Source: JBEKIK01 sp963845975
Lineage (GTDB): Bacteria > Planctomycetota > Planctomycetia > Pirellulales > Thermoguttaceae
Assembly: GCA_963845975.1 (NCBI GenBank)
Contig: CAWJUD010000002.1
Location: 1,054,001 to 1,118,000 of the forward strand
Direction: 5' to 3'
Length of the DNA stretch: 64,000 bases
Positions 1 to 8,880 of the stretch are shown here, piece by piece (the first letter of the stretch is position 1; each line of letters begins with the position of its first letter). The translations under genes and the position numbers were made by a program. The notes below the pieces were generated by a model. That model had not been told where the DNA came from, did no database searches, and worked only from the letters and a program-made list of their open reading frames with translations.

Positions 1-1002
1 CAAATCGCGGTGTTCCAGCGGACCTAAAAAGACCAAGTTTTCACGCTGCGGAACATGTTTATCCAGGCCGTAGCCGATGATATGGAAGGTCCAGTCGGGC
101 CGGCGTTTGGCCAGGGATACGATCAGCGGCCAATCGAACCAGGAGGAAGTCAGATGGCCGAAGTACCCGATTGTAATTCGCCCCTTTCGCATTGGGGGAG
201 CAGGGTTATTATCCGCCCCCGGCCAATCTTCGAAGGCGTTGGGCAACAAAGCGGTCCGTTCCGCTCCCAGGGCTTGGATTTTTTTAAGCAGGTTATTTTG
301 AGTCGCGGCGGCGACGTCGGCGTTTTGCAGCAAATATATCTCCAGGTCGCGATCGTACCACACGGCTTGCCCGTGTTTATGAAATTCCTCCCAATCGTCG
401 ATTACATCGTACACGGTTCTCCAGCCGCAGACGTTGGCATAGTTGACGATTTCAAACAGGCTGGGATGCGGAAACTCCATCATAAAAACCCGCTTAAGCG
501 AATTTAGCCGCGCATCATCGAGCAGGCTTTGGTAATCTTTCTGGAATTCGTCGATGGGAAGGCAAAAAACTCCGGGAAAATTCGAGGTATTTATCGGCGT
601 GGAGGTCTTCCAGCGCCAGTAGGCGAAGATTACGGGAATGCCCCGGCGCGCCAGTTCGCGGGCGAGTCGGGTTGGACGCTGCCCTTGAGATTCGGTGAAG
701 GTGACGCTGGAGAATATTAAAAACACGCGCCCTGATGGATTATTTGCCGCTTCGAACGATAAAAACTGCTCCAAGCGCCGGCGGAAAGCCTCGTCGGAAC
801 TCCTGCTCAATACCGTTGTTTTCAGGTATTCCTTTATCCTGTCCGGCAATAATCCCGCATACAACGATCGGTGCAGATCGAAGTGATTCCGCACCGGGCG
901 CGGACAGCGGGATATGGTCCATTGCACAAAACGCGATATCAATCGATGCACTGGACGCTGGGATGTAGAATTGACCGGGGCGCTGCTTGGATCGTTGCTC
1001 AT
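1..1002 (-). CDS. GT4-like glycosyltransferase (C-terminus off the left edge)
   Basis: An open frame of 334 codons runs from an ATG at 1002 down to base 1 without a stop, so the C-terminus lies outside the window. After about 90 residues a Rossmann-like strand appears (GRVFLIFSSVTF), followed by the acceptor-side segment YDVIDDWEEF at about residue 210. The second Rossmann domain begins ITIGYFGHLTSSWFDW near residue 290, followed by WTFHIIGYG. This two-domain order and the YDVIDDW and IGYFGHL motifs are typical of GT-B, family 4-like glycosyltransferases that build cell-surface polysaccharide; donor and acceptor cannot be read. An in-frame stop lies about 95 nt upstream (TGA at 1098-1096) and no other ATG or GTG lies between, so 1002 is the likely start. 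No Shine-Dalgarno sequence is visible. It is followed upstream by greA on the same strand. Confidence 0.8.
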   Translation of the reverse strand, partial: MSNDPSSAPVNSTSQRPVHRLISRFVQWTISRCPRPVRNHFDLHRSLYAGLLPDRIKEYLKTTVLSRSSDEAFRRRLEQFLSFEAANNPSGRVFLIFSSVTFTESQGQRPTRLARELARRGIPVIFAYWRWKTSTPINTSNFPGVFCLPIDEFQKDYQSLLDDARLNSLKRVFMMEFPHPSLFEIVNYANVCGWRTVYDVIDDWEEFHKHGQAVWYDRDLEIYLLQNADVAAATQNNLLKKIQALGAERTALLPNAFEDWPGADNNPAPPMRKGRITIGYFGHLTSSWFDWPLIVSLAKRRPDWTFHIIGYGLDKHVPQRENLVFLGPLEHRDL

Positions 1003-1127
1003 GGCCCGTGCGCGTTTCTGACTTTGGACCTGGTTTGGAGGCCGAAATTCTACCGTGCGGCCTGGAAATCCTGCAATACGGCTTTGATTATGCCGTCATT
1101 GCTAGCACGGGTTTAAGTCGAAAGAAT

Positions 1128-1145
1128 GAAACCGCTTGCGGTTTC
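1128..1145. terminator. GAAACCGC-type palindrome, probable terminator of greA
   Basis: Perfect 8-bp inverted repeat GAAACCGC / GCGGTTTC with a 2-nt spacer, 30 nt downstream of the greA stop on the minus strand. The same 18-nt palindrome recurs at 35039, 37816 (one extra A) and 62738, each time just beyond the end of a gene, so termination or 3' end protection is the likely role. Confidence 0.5.
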
Positions 1146-1173
1146 GCGAGTTCCCATACCCTGTACCTTGCCC

Positions 1174-1653
1174 TCAATCGAAGCGGATTTCGAGAATCTC
1201 GAACTTCAACACGCCTTGGGGAACGGGAATTTCCACCCGATCGCCGATCTTCTTGCCCACCAAACCTTGCGCCAAGGGGCTGGTGATCAAAATCTTGCCC
1301 TGGTCGTAGTCTTCTTCACCCGCGCCGACAAGGGTGAATTCCTCGGTATCGCCGAAGTTCAGATCTTTCACGGTTACCTTGCAACCGAAGGCCACGGCAT
1401 CGGTGGGGAATTGGGAGGGATCAATCAGCACAGCCCTGGAAAGCTTGTCCCGCAAGGCATTGATGCGGGCCTCCATCAGCATCCGGCTTTCATGGGCGCC
1501 ATGATATTCGGCGTTTTCGTTCAAGTCGCCTTCGGCCCGGGCTTTGCCCAGACGCTCCAGGATCTTGGGCAGTTCAACGCTATGAAGATGATCGATCTCG
1601 GCCTTGAGCTTGTCGTAGCCGATGCGGGTCATGGGTACGCGTTCTTCGGACAT
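1174..1653 (-). CDS. greA: Transcription elongation factor GreA
   Basis: 159 residues, the normal GreA length. The N-terminal coiled coil carries the acidic tip GDLNENAEYHGAHE (about residues 42-55). Its Asp and Glu coordinate the Mg2+ used by RNA polymerase to cleave backtracked transcripts. The C-terminal FKBP-like domain follows, with SPLAQGLVGKKIGD near residue 125. The protein rescues stalled elongation complexes by entering the secondary channel. An alternative start is the ATG seven codons in. No clear ribosome-binding site is seen, which is common in planctomycetes. The gene stands alone between a glycosyltransferase and a protease, with palindromes on both sides. Confidence 0.95.
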   Translation of the reverse strand: MSEERVPMTRIGYDKLKAEIDHLHSVELPKILERLGKARAEGDLNENAEYHGAHESRMLMEARINALRDKLSRAVLIDPSQFPTDAVAFGCKVTVKDLNFGDTEEFTLVGAGEEDYDQGKILITSPLAQGLVGKKIGDRVEIPVPQGVLKFEILEIRFD

Positions 1654-1688
1654 GGGCAGGATTCGGACGGCTAGGTTCAGGGTTCTAG

Positions 1689-1716
1689 TTTAGCCCACGG
1701 TGAATACACCGGGGAT
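1689..1716. repeat. TTTAGCCC-palindrome repeat (family B), copy 1
   Basis: TTTAGCCC followed by an imperfect palindrome (CGGTGAATACACCG core). The reverse complement matches 33560-33588 almost base for base, and the TTTAGCCC/GGGCTAAA tail recurs at 27792, 27879, 56927 and 59876 next to different stems. Confidence 0.6.
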
Positions 1717-1832
1717 TCTCGGTTGCAGTATAACACCGCATTAGTGGCGTTTGCGCCATGAAATCAATAGTATTTCCGCTTGGATTAATTTCTTAGTCTA
1801 CAACCCAAGGCCCCCGGTCTCAAGTCTAAAGC

Positions 1833-2927
1833 CTATCGCCTGCGCCGCTGCCATAAAAAAACCGCGATCCCGGCCGTAAAAAGCATGAGCCAAGCGGCCG
1901 GTTCGGGCGCGGCTAGATATGCCGCCTTGGCCAAAGCCCCAACATTTAGCCGTCCCCAACCGAAAATTTGGTCGCGGCCCGGGGCGCCCAGGTCCACGGC
2001 CGTGGAATAGAGCATTTGTTCGACCTGGTCTGGGGTAAGATTCGGATCGATGGACCAAGCCAAGGCGGCGGCCCCGGCCACCAGCGGGGTGGCAAAACTG
2101 GTGCCGCTACTTGTTCCATAACCATTTTCCAAGGTCGGATCGGCCAGTAAGATGTTGTGGGCCGGGGCGGAAATGTCCACGAAGGGTCCATAAGAACTTC
2201 CGATATAAGTTGTTACACCGTTCGCGTCGGTTACCGACTGCGACCAGCGTTGATCATTTTCATCAGTGCCTGAAACGAAGATCAAGTTCGAGTAATCGGC
2301 AATATTGCGGTATCCATTGGTATTGCCCGCGGAAATGAATGTCAGCGCTCCTTTAGTTCGGGCATAAGCCGCGGCAGCATCTAACCCAGAGTAATCGTAG
2401 GCATTATACGAAATGTTGATTACCTTTGCCCCGTTATCGGCCGCCATGCGAATTCCGTTGATGATCGAGGCATCGCCGGCGCTGAGGTTGTTATTGGCGA
2501 TGCGGATGGGCAGGATGGAAAAGTCGCCCACTCCTGCCCCGCCTATTTCGTTATTGATAGTCATAGCAGCCGCGCTGGCCACCCACGTACCATGGCGGCG
2601 GAGTGAGTATTGATCGACCCCATTCACAATGTATGTTTGGCTTAACCAACTATCGGAAAAAGGACTCTGACCTGCGACGGCGGATAAGGGATTGAGAATG
2701 CGGCCGGCCATATCCAAAGTGTTGGAAATCACGCCCGTGTCCAACACGGCCACGACCACCGATGGCGATCCGGTGCTAATCGACCAGGCTTGGGGCATGC
2801 CAATTATAGGGCTGTACCACTGATACTCGCTGTAATAATAATCGTTGGGGAACTGGGCCGAGGCCGGAGATGCGCCGCATGCGCATACAACAACCGCCGA
2901 CATCGATATACGGCAGATTGACCACAT
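1833..2927 (-). CDS. Secreted subtilisin-like serine protease (S8) with PEP-CTERM anchor
   Basis: Peptidase S8 fold with the full triad in order: Asp in VVAVLDTGVI, His in RRHGTWVASAAA, Ser in GTSFATPLVAGAAAL. An N-terminal signal peptide (MWSICRISMSAVVVCACG, ending PASA) precedes it. The C-terminus carries a PEP-CTERM sorting signal: the PEPAAW motif, a hydrophobic stretch and a terminal RRRR. It is therefore exported and processed by an exosortase-type system onto the cell surface. The frame stays open for 24 more codons upstream, but the ATG at 2927 is preceded by GAGG at a good distance and opens directly into the signal peptide, so I choose it. Substrate is unknown. The pro-domain seems short or absent. 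Confidence 0.9.
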   Translation of the reverse strand: MWSICRISMSAVVVCACGASPASAQFPNDYYYSEYQWYSPIIGMPQAWSISTGSPSVVVAVLDTGVISNTLDMAGRILNPLSAVAGQSPFSDSWLSQTYIVNGVDQYSLRRHGTWVASAAAMTINNEIGGAGVGDFSILPIRIANNNLSAGDASIINGIRMAADNGAKVINISYNAYDYSGLDAAAAYARTKGALTFISAGNTNGYRNIADYSNLIFVSGTDENDQRWSQSVTDANGVTTYIGSSYGPFVDISAPAHNILLADPTLENGYGTSSGTSFATPLVAGAAALAWSIDPNLTPDQVEQMLYSTAVDLGAPGRDQIFGWGRLNVGALAKAAYLAAPEPAAWLMLFTAGIAVFLWQRRRR

Positions 2928-3424
2928 GACACGCTGCCTCTTTATTAATTGCAGTACAGAGAACTCATAAGGCAGAACTAAAGGCCTCAATACCCCCACG
3001 CCTGAAGACCGTCAGTACGAGGGCTTGTCATATACTTAGTTTAATCAATATTGGGAAAAATGTCAAAAAAAGGCGATTTAAATAGACTTTAGACTGGAAT
3101 GGCCGAGGGAGCAAGAAGCGGAATATTATGTATCACACATAAAAACGTTATATCTAAACTTGTGTTAAAAACCTAATATTCTCTGCCTGGTATGAGTATT
3201 TTCGTACCAAACGGTTCCGGGGGAGCAATTATGCGAATAATGTGAAAAATACATGTTTTCCTAGCTTTTTAGCACGTTTTATGAGTTTTCAATTATTGTG
3301 GGCATCATTGTGGGTAAGCACCACTGTTGAGCATATGTGACGGATCATTTAACGCAGGTGTATCCGGGAAATAACCCGGGAAATAATCCAGGAATTAAAT
3401 AAAAACGGCTATCGGCGACCTGGA
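2928..3424. other. Intergenic region, no gene seen
   Basis: AT-rich spacer of about 500 nt between the protease and the first GT-C/TPR gene, both on the minus strand. It should hold the protease promoter. Near 3360-3395 there is a repeated GGGAAATAA/CCGGGAAATAATCC pattern of unknown role. No ORF, RNA or strong hairpin was found. Confidence 0.5.
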
Positions 3425-5275
3425 TTAAAATGACGGGAGAGCGGATTTGGCGGACGGAGGAGCAATGGGGCGTTCCGACGGGCCAGCACGGTGGGAGTTT
3501 AACCAATCTTCAAACTGTTTGGCCTTTTCCGTCAGGCCCTGGGACCGGGCAAGTTCCAAGCCCTTTTGGGCCGCGGCAACTGCCTCTGATGATTTGTTCA
3601 TGTTAGCGTATGCCTTGGCCAAATTGTAATAGACCGCGGTGTAATCGGGCTTGAGCCGAATGGCTTTTTCGTAATGATCAATCGCCTCTTGCAACCGGCC
3701 CATTTTGCCCAAGGCAATGCCTAGGTTATATTCCGCCATGGGGTAATCGGGTTGAAAGCGCAGGGCCTGCTCAAACTGCAAGATTGCTTCCTGATTCCGA
3801 CCCATTTTGACCAAGGCGATAGCTAAGTTGTTGTGGGCGGCGGGGTAATCGGATTTTGTTCGTATGGCTTGTTCATAACTTTCGATTGCCTCCGGCACAC
3901 GGCCGGCCAAGAATAACGCGGCGCCTAGATTTGAATGACCCATCAAAAATTCCGGATTTTTTTTAATCGCCGCCTGATATAACGTGATGGCGTCACGATA
4001 GGGCCAATTTTGCAGCCAGGTCAGAAAAGTGAGAACCACCACGGCCAGGATGGCGACGGCTGTCGCGGCCCAGTGCATTTTGCCCCGTGCCCGCTGACGC
4101 CACAGGCTAAAACCCGCCGACGCCAATGCGATCACGCCAATAATGGCAATGTGCAGATAATGATCCGCGACCAGCGAATACTTCATAAAGCCCACGTCTG
4201 TAAATCCCATCACCGGAACCAGCGTCACGCAGAAAGACCCCCAGGCAAACAGAAACGGCCGGCTCCAAGCGTTTCTATACCGCCACAACACCGCCGTAAC
4301 CGCCAATGCCCCCATGAGCGGCAGCCACCACAGCGGATTGCCGGCCTGGATGTGCCACTGCGGATAGACAAAGGCCAGATCGACGGATAAAAGCGTCTTA
4401 TAAAGATAGAACCACACCACGCACCCTGCCCCCAGCAGGCGCTCCGTGAAATCGGCGTTTCGGATCACTTCTCCGGAACCGTGCGTTTGAAACCACATAT
4501 TAATTCCCGTGAATACCAGGGCAGCCGCGAGAAACGGCACAATGCCCGGCAGGTCCCGCTTTGTCACACGGTCATGCCGCCACCAGATTATCCCCAACAA
4601 AATAACCGGCAAAACTACTACCGAGCCCTTGCCGAGCATTGCCAAGACAAATGCCGCCAGGCTCAAGCAGTACCAATGCATGGCAAGCAGGCCAACGGCA
4701 CACGGCGTGTGCCTGCTACTATGCAGGTCTTCGCCTTTGCCTGGTGACAGGTATTTTAAATACCATAGAATCGACAACAGGAAGAATAACATGGCCGTCA
4801 TGTTCTTCCGCTGCGAGATCCAGGCCACCGACTCCACGTTTACCGGATGCACGGCAAAGATCAGGGCCGCCAAGAATGCCCCGGGAATGGATAACTTCCG
4901 CAAAACGATGCAAATCAGCAGGGCCTCGACTATGTGCAAAATCAGATTTGTGACGTGGTACCCGGTCGGGTTCAATTCCCATAGCCGCCACTCGATCCAG
5001 AGCGTGGTATTAGTCATCGGCCAGTAGTCCATCGGTTCGGTGGAGCACCAGAATCGGTACGGGCCGTCGGATGTCTTGATGATATTGTTGTCCGTCAACA
5101 GGCGGTCGTCGTCGAGGATGAATCCGCCGCTTATGGAGGGGAGATAAGCCATGCAGGCGACGACGGCAATCAGGAGCGCTCCAGCCGACACGCCGAACAG
5201 TATCGCCGACGAGAGCGAGCCAGGCGATTGGTTTTGGGGGACTCGTTTATCAAATGACTTTTTGCGCTTGGACAT
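3425..5275 (-). CDS. Polytopic GT-C-like membrane protein with C-terminal TPRs
   Basis: 616 residues. After one short cytosolic N-terminus and a first membrane helix, the luminal/periplasmic loop begins GGFILDDDRLLTDNN (about residue 50). The acidic DDD in the first loop is the hallmark position of GT-C fold glycosyltransferases (TMTC/PMT-like). About ten further hydrophobic segments follow, then at least four TPR units (from about residue 450) with the usual NLG/A..L...G pattern. The family is annotated variously as TPR or O-mannosyltransferase-like; a lipid-linked sugar donor is an inference. It is a tandem paralogue of the next gene, with near-identical TPR ends (for example MAEYNLGIALGKMGRLQEAI). 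The C-terminal 20 residues are Pro/Ser-rich. Confidence 0.75.
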   Translation of the reverse strand: MSKRKKSFDKRVPQNQSPGSLSSAILFGVSAGALLIAVVACMAYLPSISGGFILDDDRLLTDNNIIKTSDGPYRFWCSTEPMDYWPMTNTTLWIEWRLWELNPTGYHVTNLILHIVEALLICIVLRKLSIPGAFLAALIFAVHPVNVESVAWISQRKNMTAMLFFLLSILWYLKYLSPGKGEDLHSSRHTPCAVGLLAMHWYCLSLAAFVLAMLGKGSVVVLPVILLGIIWWRHDRVTKRDLPGIVPFLAAALVFTGINMWFQTHGSGEVIRNADFTERLLGAGCVVWFYLYKTLLSVDLAFVYPQWHIQAGNPLWWLPLMGALAVTAVLWRYRNAWSRPFLFAWGSFCVTLVPVMGFTDVGFMKYSLVADHYLHIAIIGVIALASAGFSLWRQRARGKMHWAATAVAILAVVVLTFLTWLQNWPYRDAITLYQAAIKKNPEFLMGHSNLGAALFLAGRVPEAIESYEQAIRTKSDYPAAHNNLAIALVKMGRNQEAILQFEQALRFQPDYPMAEYNLGIALGKMGRLQEAIDHYEKAIRLKPDYTAVYYNLAKAYANMNKSSEAVAAAQKGLELARSQGLTEKAKQFEDWLNSHRAGPSERPIAPPSAKSALPSF

Positions 5276-5323
5276 AAATCCGCTATTCTACAGGAGTAAA
5301 TAGATTGTCATTGGTGGCTTGAG

Positions 5324-7531
5324 TTAGTTTGATGGGAAAGCGGATTTGCCGGGGGGCGTAGTAGCGGGGTGGTCTGATGGATTGGCAGGGTAGGATTTTA
5401 ACCAATCTTCAAACTGCTGGGCCTTTGCCGTCAGACCCTGGGACCGGGCAAGTTGCAAGCCCTTTTGGGCCGCGGCAACGGCTTCGGATGATTTGTTCAT
5501 ATCAGCATAGGCCATTGCTAAATTGTAATAAACCGCAGTGTAATCAGGCTTGAGGCGAATCGCTTTTTCGTAATGTATTATCGCCTCCGGCAAGCGGTCC
5601 AGCTTGCTCAGGGCAATGCCCAGGTTGTATTCGGCCATGGGGTAATCAGGCTGCGACCGCAAGGCCTCCTTGAAATGATCGATAGCCTCTTGATTGCGGC
5701 CTGTTTTGATTAATGCGATGGCTAAGTTATTATGGGCCGCGGGGTAATCGGGATTTAATTGTATGGCTTGCCGGTAATACTCAATCGCCTCTCCTATTCG
5801 TCCTTCATTGAAATGTATGGTTCCCAGGTAGTAGTAGGCCTCGGGAAAATTATGTTTCAGTTGGATGGCTTTTTTGAAATGCTCAACCGACTTATTTAGT
5901 TGGCCCGTATCAAACATTATTCTGCCCATATTGCAGTGGGCCTCGGGGGAGTCCGGCGTCAACTCCAAGGAACGCCGTATATATTTGATCGCCTCTTGAG
6001 GGCGTTCTAATTGGATCAATGCCTCGCCCAAGTTGTTATAGACCGGGCTATAATTGGGATTGATCTGCAGGACGCGCTTGAAATTTTTAATGGCCTCCTG
6101 AAAGCGGCGCTCTCGGATCATAGCAAGCCCCAGGTTATTATGGGCCAGCCAGCAGTCAGGATATTTTTTCAAGGTTTCCCGGTACAGTGTAATATCGTCG
6201 CGATATAGTCCGTTTTGCCGCCAAGTGAGAAATACGAGAAGGGCCATCGCGGCGACGGCGGCGGCCGCCGTCGCCCGACGCGCTTTGCCCGGCACGCTCC
6301 GACGCCATAAGCTGAAGCCCGCGGATGCCAGCGCGATCACCCCGATTATAGCGATATGTTGATAATGGTCGGCCACCAGCGTGAACTGCATGAAGCCGAC
6401 GTCGGTAAAGCCCATTACCGGAATGAGCGCCACACAGAAAAACCCCCAGGAAAACAAGAACGGCCGGCTCCAACTGTTTCTAAATCGCCACAGTATGGCC
6501 GTAACCGTCAAGGCCCCCGTCAAGGGCAGCCACCAGAGTGGATTGCCGGCCTCGATTCGCCACATTGGATAAATAAAAGACAGATCGTACGGCAAAAGGA
6601 GTTTGTAAAGGTAAAACCAAACCACGCCGCCTGCCCCAAGCAGCCGCTCGGTAAAATCGGCGGTCCGGATGACTTCTCCGCTTCCGTGCGTTTGGAACCA
6701 TATATTGACTCCCGTAGATAAAAGAGAAACCATGAAAAACGGGGCGATTCTTACGACATCCCCCATTGAAAAAATGGGGGCTGGCCCGGAAAGCAGCGAG
6801 GTCTCCTTCCCCTTTTTTCCCAAAGAGCGCAGCCACCAGATAATTCCCAGCAGCAGCAACGGCAACACGGCCGCCGATCCCTTGCTGAGCAGCGCCAAAA
6901 TGAACAACACTAAGCTAAGCATATACCAACCATAGGGGATTTTTTCGCTTTGCCGGAACGACCGTAAAGAGCGCCTTGCACTAACCGATCCCCTCCCCGG
7001 CGTCTCCATCCTTAGATAACACCAAATCGACAACAGTAAAAAGAACAACGTCAATATATTTCTCAATTGCGCGATCCAAGCGACTGATTCCACGTTCACC
7101 GGATGCACGGTAAAGATCAAGGCCGCTAAAAATGCCCCCGGAATGGATAACTTTCGCAAGATAAACCAAATCAGAACGGCCTCGATGGCGTGCAATATAA
7201 GGTTAACCGCGTGGTAGCCAATCGGATTCATTCCCCACAAGCGCCACTCGATCCAAAACACGGTATAACTCACGGGATAGTATTCCAGCGCTTCGGTAGT
7301 GAACCAGATTCGGTACAGGCCGTCGGAGGCCTTGATGAGATTGTTTTGCGTTAGAAGTAATTCGTCGTCGAAGATGAAAGCGCCGTTTATGCACGGGAGG
7401 TATGCAATGCAGGCGAGAACGGCGATCAGGATCATCCCGGCCGGCACGCCAAGCGATATTAAAGATTTGAGCGGGCTAACCGATTGGTCCCGGGGAAGGC
7501 GTTTATTAGACGATTTATTGCGCTTGGACAT
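5324..7531 (-). CDS. Polytopic GT-C-like membrane protein with C-terminal TPRs (paralogue)
   Basis: 735 residues, same architecture as the gene downstream: an N-terminal MSKRNKSSNKR-type basic start, FIFDDELLLTQNN acidic first loop, about ten membrane segments, then about seven TPRs. It is longer than its neighbour because of three extra TPR units and an insertion near residue 190. The two genes are separated by only 48 nt and probably co-transcribed. Membrane segments such as NIWFQTHGSGEVIR and the last two TPRs are almost identical between the copies, suggesting a tandem duplication followed by gene conversion. The first acidic loop reads DDE here against DDD in the paralogue. Possible role: protein or lipid glycosylation at the membrane; not proven. 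Confidence 0.75.
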   Translation of the reverse strand: MSKRNKSSNKRLPRDQSVSPLKSLISLGVPAGMILIAVLACIAYLPCINGAFIFDDELLLTQNNLIKASDGLYRIWFTTEALEYYPVSYTVFWIEWRLWGMNPIGYHAVNLILHAIEAVLIWFILRKLSIPGAFLAALIFTVHPVNVESVAWIAQLRNILTLFFLLLSIWCYLRMETPGRGSVSARRSLRSFRQSEKIPYGWYMLSLVLFILALLSKGSAAVLPLLLLGIIWWLRSLGKKGKETSLLSGPAPIFSMGDVVRIAPFFMVSLLSTGVNIWFQTHGSGEVIRTADFTERLLGAGGVVWFYLYKLLLPYDLSFIYPMWRIEAGNPLWWLPLTGALTVTAILWRFRNSWSRPFLFSWGFFCVALIPVMGFTDVGFMQFTLVADHYQHIAIIGVIALASAGFSLWRRSVPGKARRATAAAAVAAMALLVFLTWRQNGLYRDDITLYRETLKKYPDCWLAHNNLGLAMIRERRFQEAIKNFKRVLQINPNYSPVYNNLGEALIQLERPQEAIKYIRRSLELTPDSPEAHCNMGRIMFDTGQLNKSVEHFKKAIQLKHNFPEAYYYLGTIHFNEGRIGEAIEYYRQAIQLNPDYPAAHNNLAIALIKTGRNQEAIDHFKEALRSQPDYPMAEYNLGIALSKLDRLPEAIIHYEKAIRLKPDYTAVYYNLAMAYADMNKSSEAVAAAQKGLQLARSQGLTAKAQQFEDWLKSYPANPSDHPATTPPGKSAFPSN

Positions 7532-7588
7532 AATTGCGCCATTATAGCCTTACTTTGCTAAGTGAGTGATAAAGCATCTGCCTCGGGA

Positions 7589-7885
7589 TTATGCGGACGA
7601 TTGGGCATAGATCAATTCCGCATGTTGAAGGACTTCGTCGCGGAAATACGGGCCGAGGAATCCGGGCGTGTTGAGATCGACCTTGAGGCCGAGGATTTCC
7701 GATAGTTCGTCCTGCATGCCGAAAAAATCCAAGCCCGGCGTGTGTCCGGGATCGAATTCCACCAGCACGTCCAAATCGCTGTCAGGATGCGGATCGCCGT
7801 GCAAACGCGATCCAAACACCGATAGGCGGCGAATATGATGCCTGCGGCAAAAATCGGTTATTTGCTCGTGTGGAAATTTTTGCAT
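7589..7885 (-). CDS. MntA-like minimal nucleotidyltransferase (orphan antitoxin type)
   Basis: 98 residues from the ATG at 7885 (a TTG three codons upstream is less likely). The sequence FGSRLHGDPHPDSDLDVLVE matches the GSX10DXD active-site signature of MNT-domain nucleotidyltransferases, which in HepT/MntA pairs AMPylate and silence the HEPN RNase toxin. All three catalytic positions (GS, D, D) are present. No HEPN partner is encoded next to it on either side, so it is either an orphan or acts on a distant partner. It ends 58 nt before the GT-C/TPR gene on the same strand. Confidence 0.8.
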   Translation of the reverse strand: MQKFPHEQITDFCRRHHIRRLSVFGSRLHGDPHPDSDLDVLVEFDPGHTPGLDFFGMQDELSEILGLKVDLNTPGFLGPYFRDEVLQHAELIYAQSSA

Positions 7886-7952
7886 AATGACCAACAGCGA
7901 TTAAATTGACTGTTCAATTCTAACACGCAGGACCAAGGCGTGCAATTGTGGA

Positions 7953-7976
7953 GGGTGGGGGATTGGGGGGAGGGGG
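7953..7976 (+). other. G-quadruplex-forming motif
   Basis: Four G runs of 3, 5, 6 and 5 separated by 1, 3 and 1 nt on the plus strand. The tract lies in the 120-nt spacer between the MntA-like gene and the terminator hairpin at 8009. Loops this short favour a stable intramolecular quadruplex; a role is unknown. Confidence 0.45.
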
Positions 7977-8008
7977 AAGAGGGAAGTGGGAAGGCGGCAA
8001 GAAAATGC

Positions 8009-8035
8009 AACGGGCCGCGAATTTCGCGGCCCGTT
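8009..8035. terminator. Hairpin terminator after PEP-CTERM gene
   Basis: Perfect 12-bp stem (AACGGGCCGCGA / TCGCGGCCCGTT) with a 3-nt loop, 44 nt beyond the stop of the minus-strand PEP-CTERM gene. Downstream on the minus strand it is followed by TTGCATTTTC. Good candidate for intrinsic termination. Confidence 0.65.
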
Positions 8036-8078
8036 GTTTACAAGTCGTATTTATAAACTTCTTGTATAATGGACTATC

Positions 8079-8820
8079 TTACTTCCGACGCCTGAACAAT
8101 AGCAGGGCCAATGCCCCCATGCTAAGCATGATCAACGTCGAAGGTTCGGGAACCACGAGGTTGATGGCCGTACCTGCTCCATAAACAGCGCCGACAGTTG
8201 ACGAATTCTTGTTTACACCAGCCTCCCACCAGCTAGCTTTTCCATTGGCCGCTCCAGCAGTAGCGAATTTCCAATTAAGCACTGTCGGAATTGCACTTGA
8301 TGGTAGTGTATCAGTAACAGTATAGGTGAAGTTTCCGATAACGTCACCATTCGTCGCATGACTTGTTATAACTGTATATTGACCGATAACATAACTGCCA
8401 GAAGCAGATGCCGTGCTTCCAGTGTCGAGAGCGAAGCCATCGGCGTTAATATCTTGACTGATTGCGCCTCCATGGGCTGTAGTAGGATTGTTGTAATTAA
8501 ATTCGGTTGTCAGAGTTCCTGCGGTCAAAGTTCCCTTAACTTCAGTATTCCAAGTTCCGGGTGTGACAGTGGCAAGCAACTGAACAAGCGAGCCTTTAAT
8601 ATTTGTAACACCGCTGTCTCCTGCAACCGATACGGTTCCAATAATTTGGAAACCAATGACATCATCCTTGGCAACCGTAATAGTTGTCAAGCTATTACTA
8701 ATGGGGTTGCCGTTGAGCGTGGTTGGCTGGACTTGAACGACCAAATCAGCCATTGCGGGAACAGCAATCAAACACAACAATGCCGAAACTGAGAAAAACA
8801 CAATCAACTTTTCTTGTCAT
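8079..8820 (-). CDS. PEP-CTERM secreted protein, apparent frameshift in the signal peptide
   Basis: About 246 residues. The C-terminus carries VPEPSTLIMLSMGALALL then RRRK, a complete PEP-CTERM signal. The body is Thr/Ser/Gly-rich and beta-structured with no recognised domain. The in-frame ORF begins only with a TTG at 8807, but an ATG at 8820 sits behind an excellent AAAGGAGAT ribosome-binding site. That ATG starts MTRK in a frame one base off from LIVFFSVSALLCLIAVPAMA. Removing one base between 8807 and 8812 would join them into a standard signal peptide. I therefore annotate from 8820 across a probable one-base error. Exported and surface-sorted; function unknown. The next gene upstream is another PEP-CTERM protein, on the same strand. 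Confidence 0.75.
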
Positions 8821-8880
8821 AACGGATCTCCTTTGAATTGCTTAAAGATATATAGTACTCGAGTGGTTTAATTAGTAAAT

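Noticed and set aside
55..720. Plus-strand ORFs over the left edge
   Set aside because: They are shadows of the minus-strand glycosyltransferase frame, which is continuous over 334 codons with clear family motifs.
3360..3420. Possible terminator upstream of the protease spacer (CCCGGGAAATAATCC)
   Set aside because: Inverted symmetry is only a few base pairs and no T-run follows.
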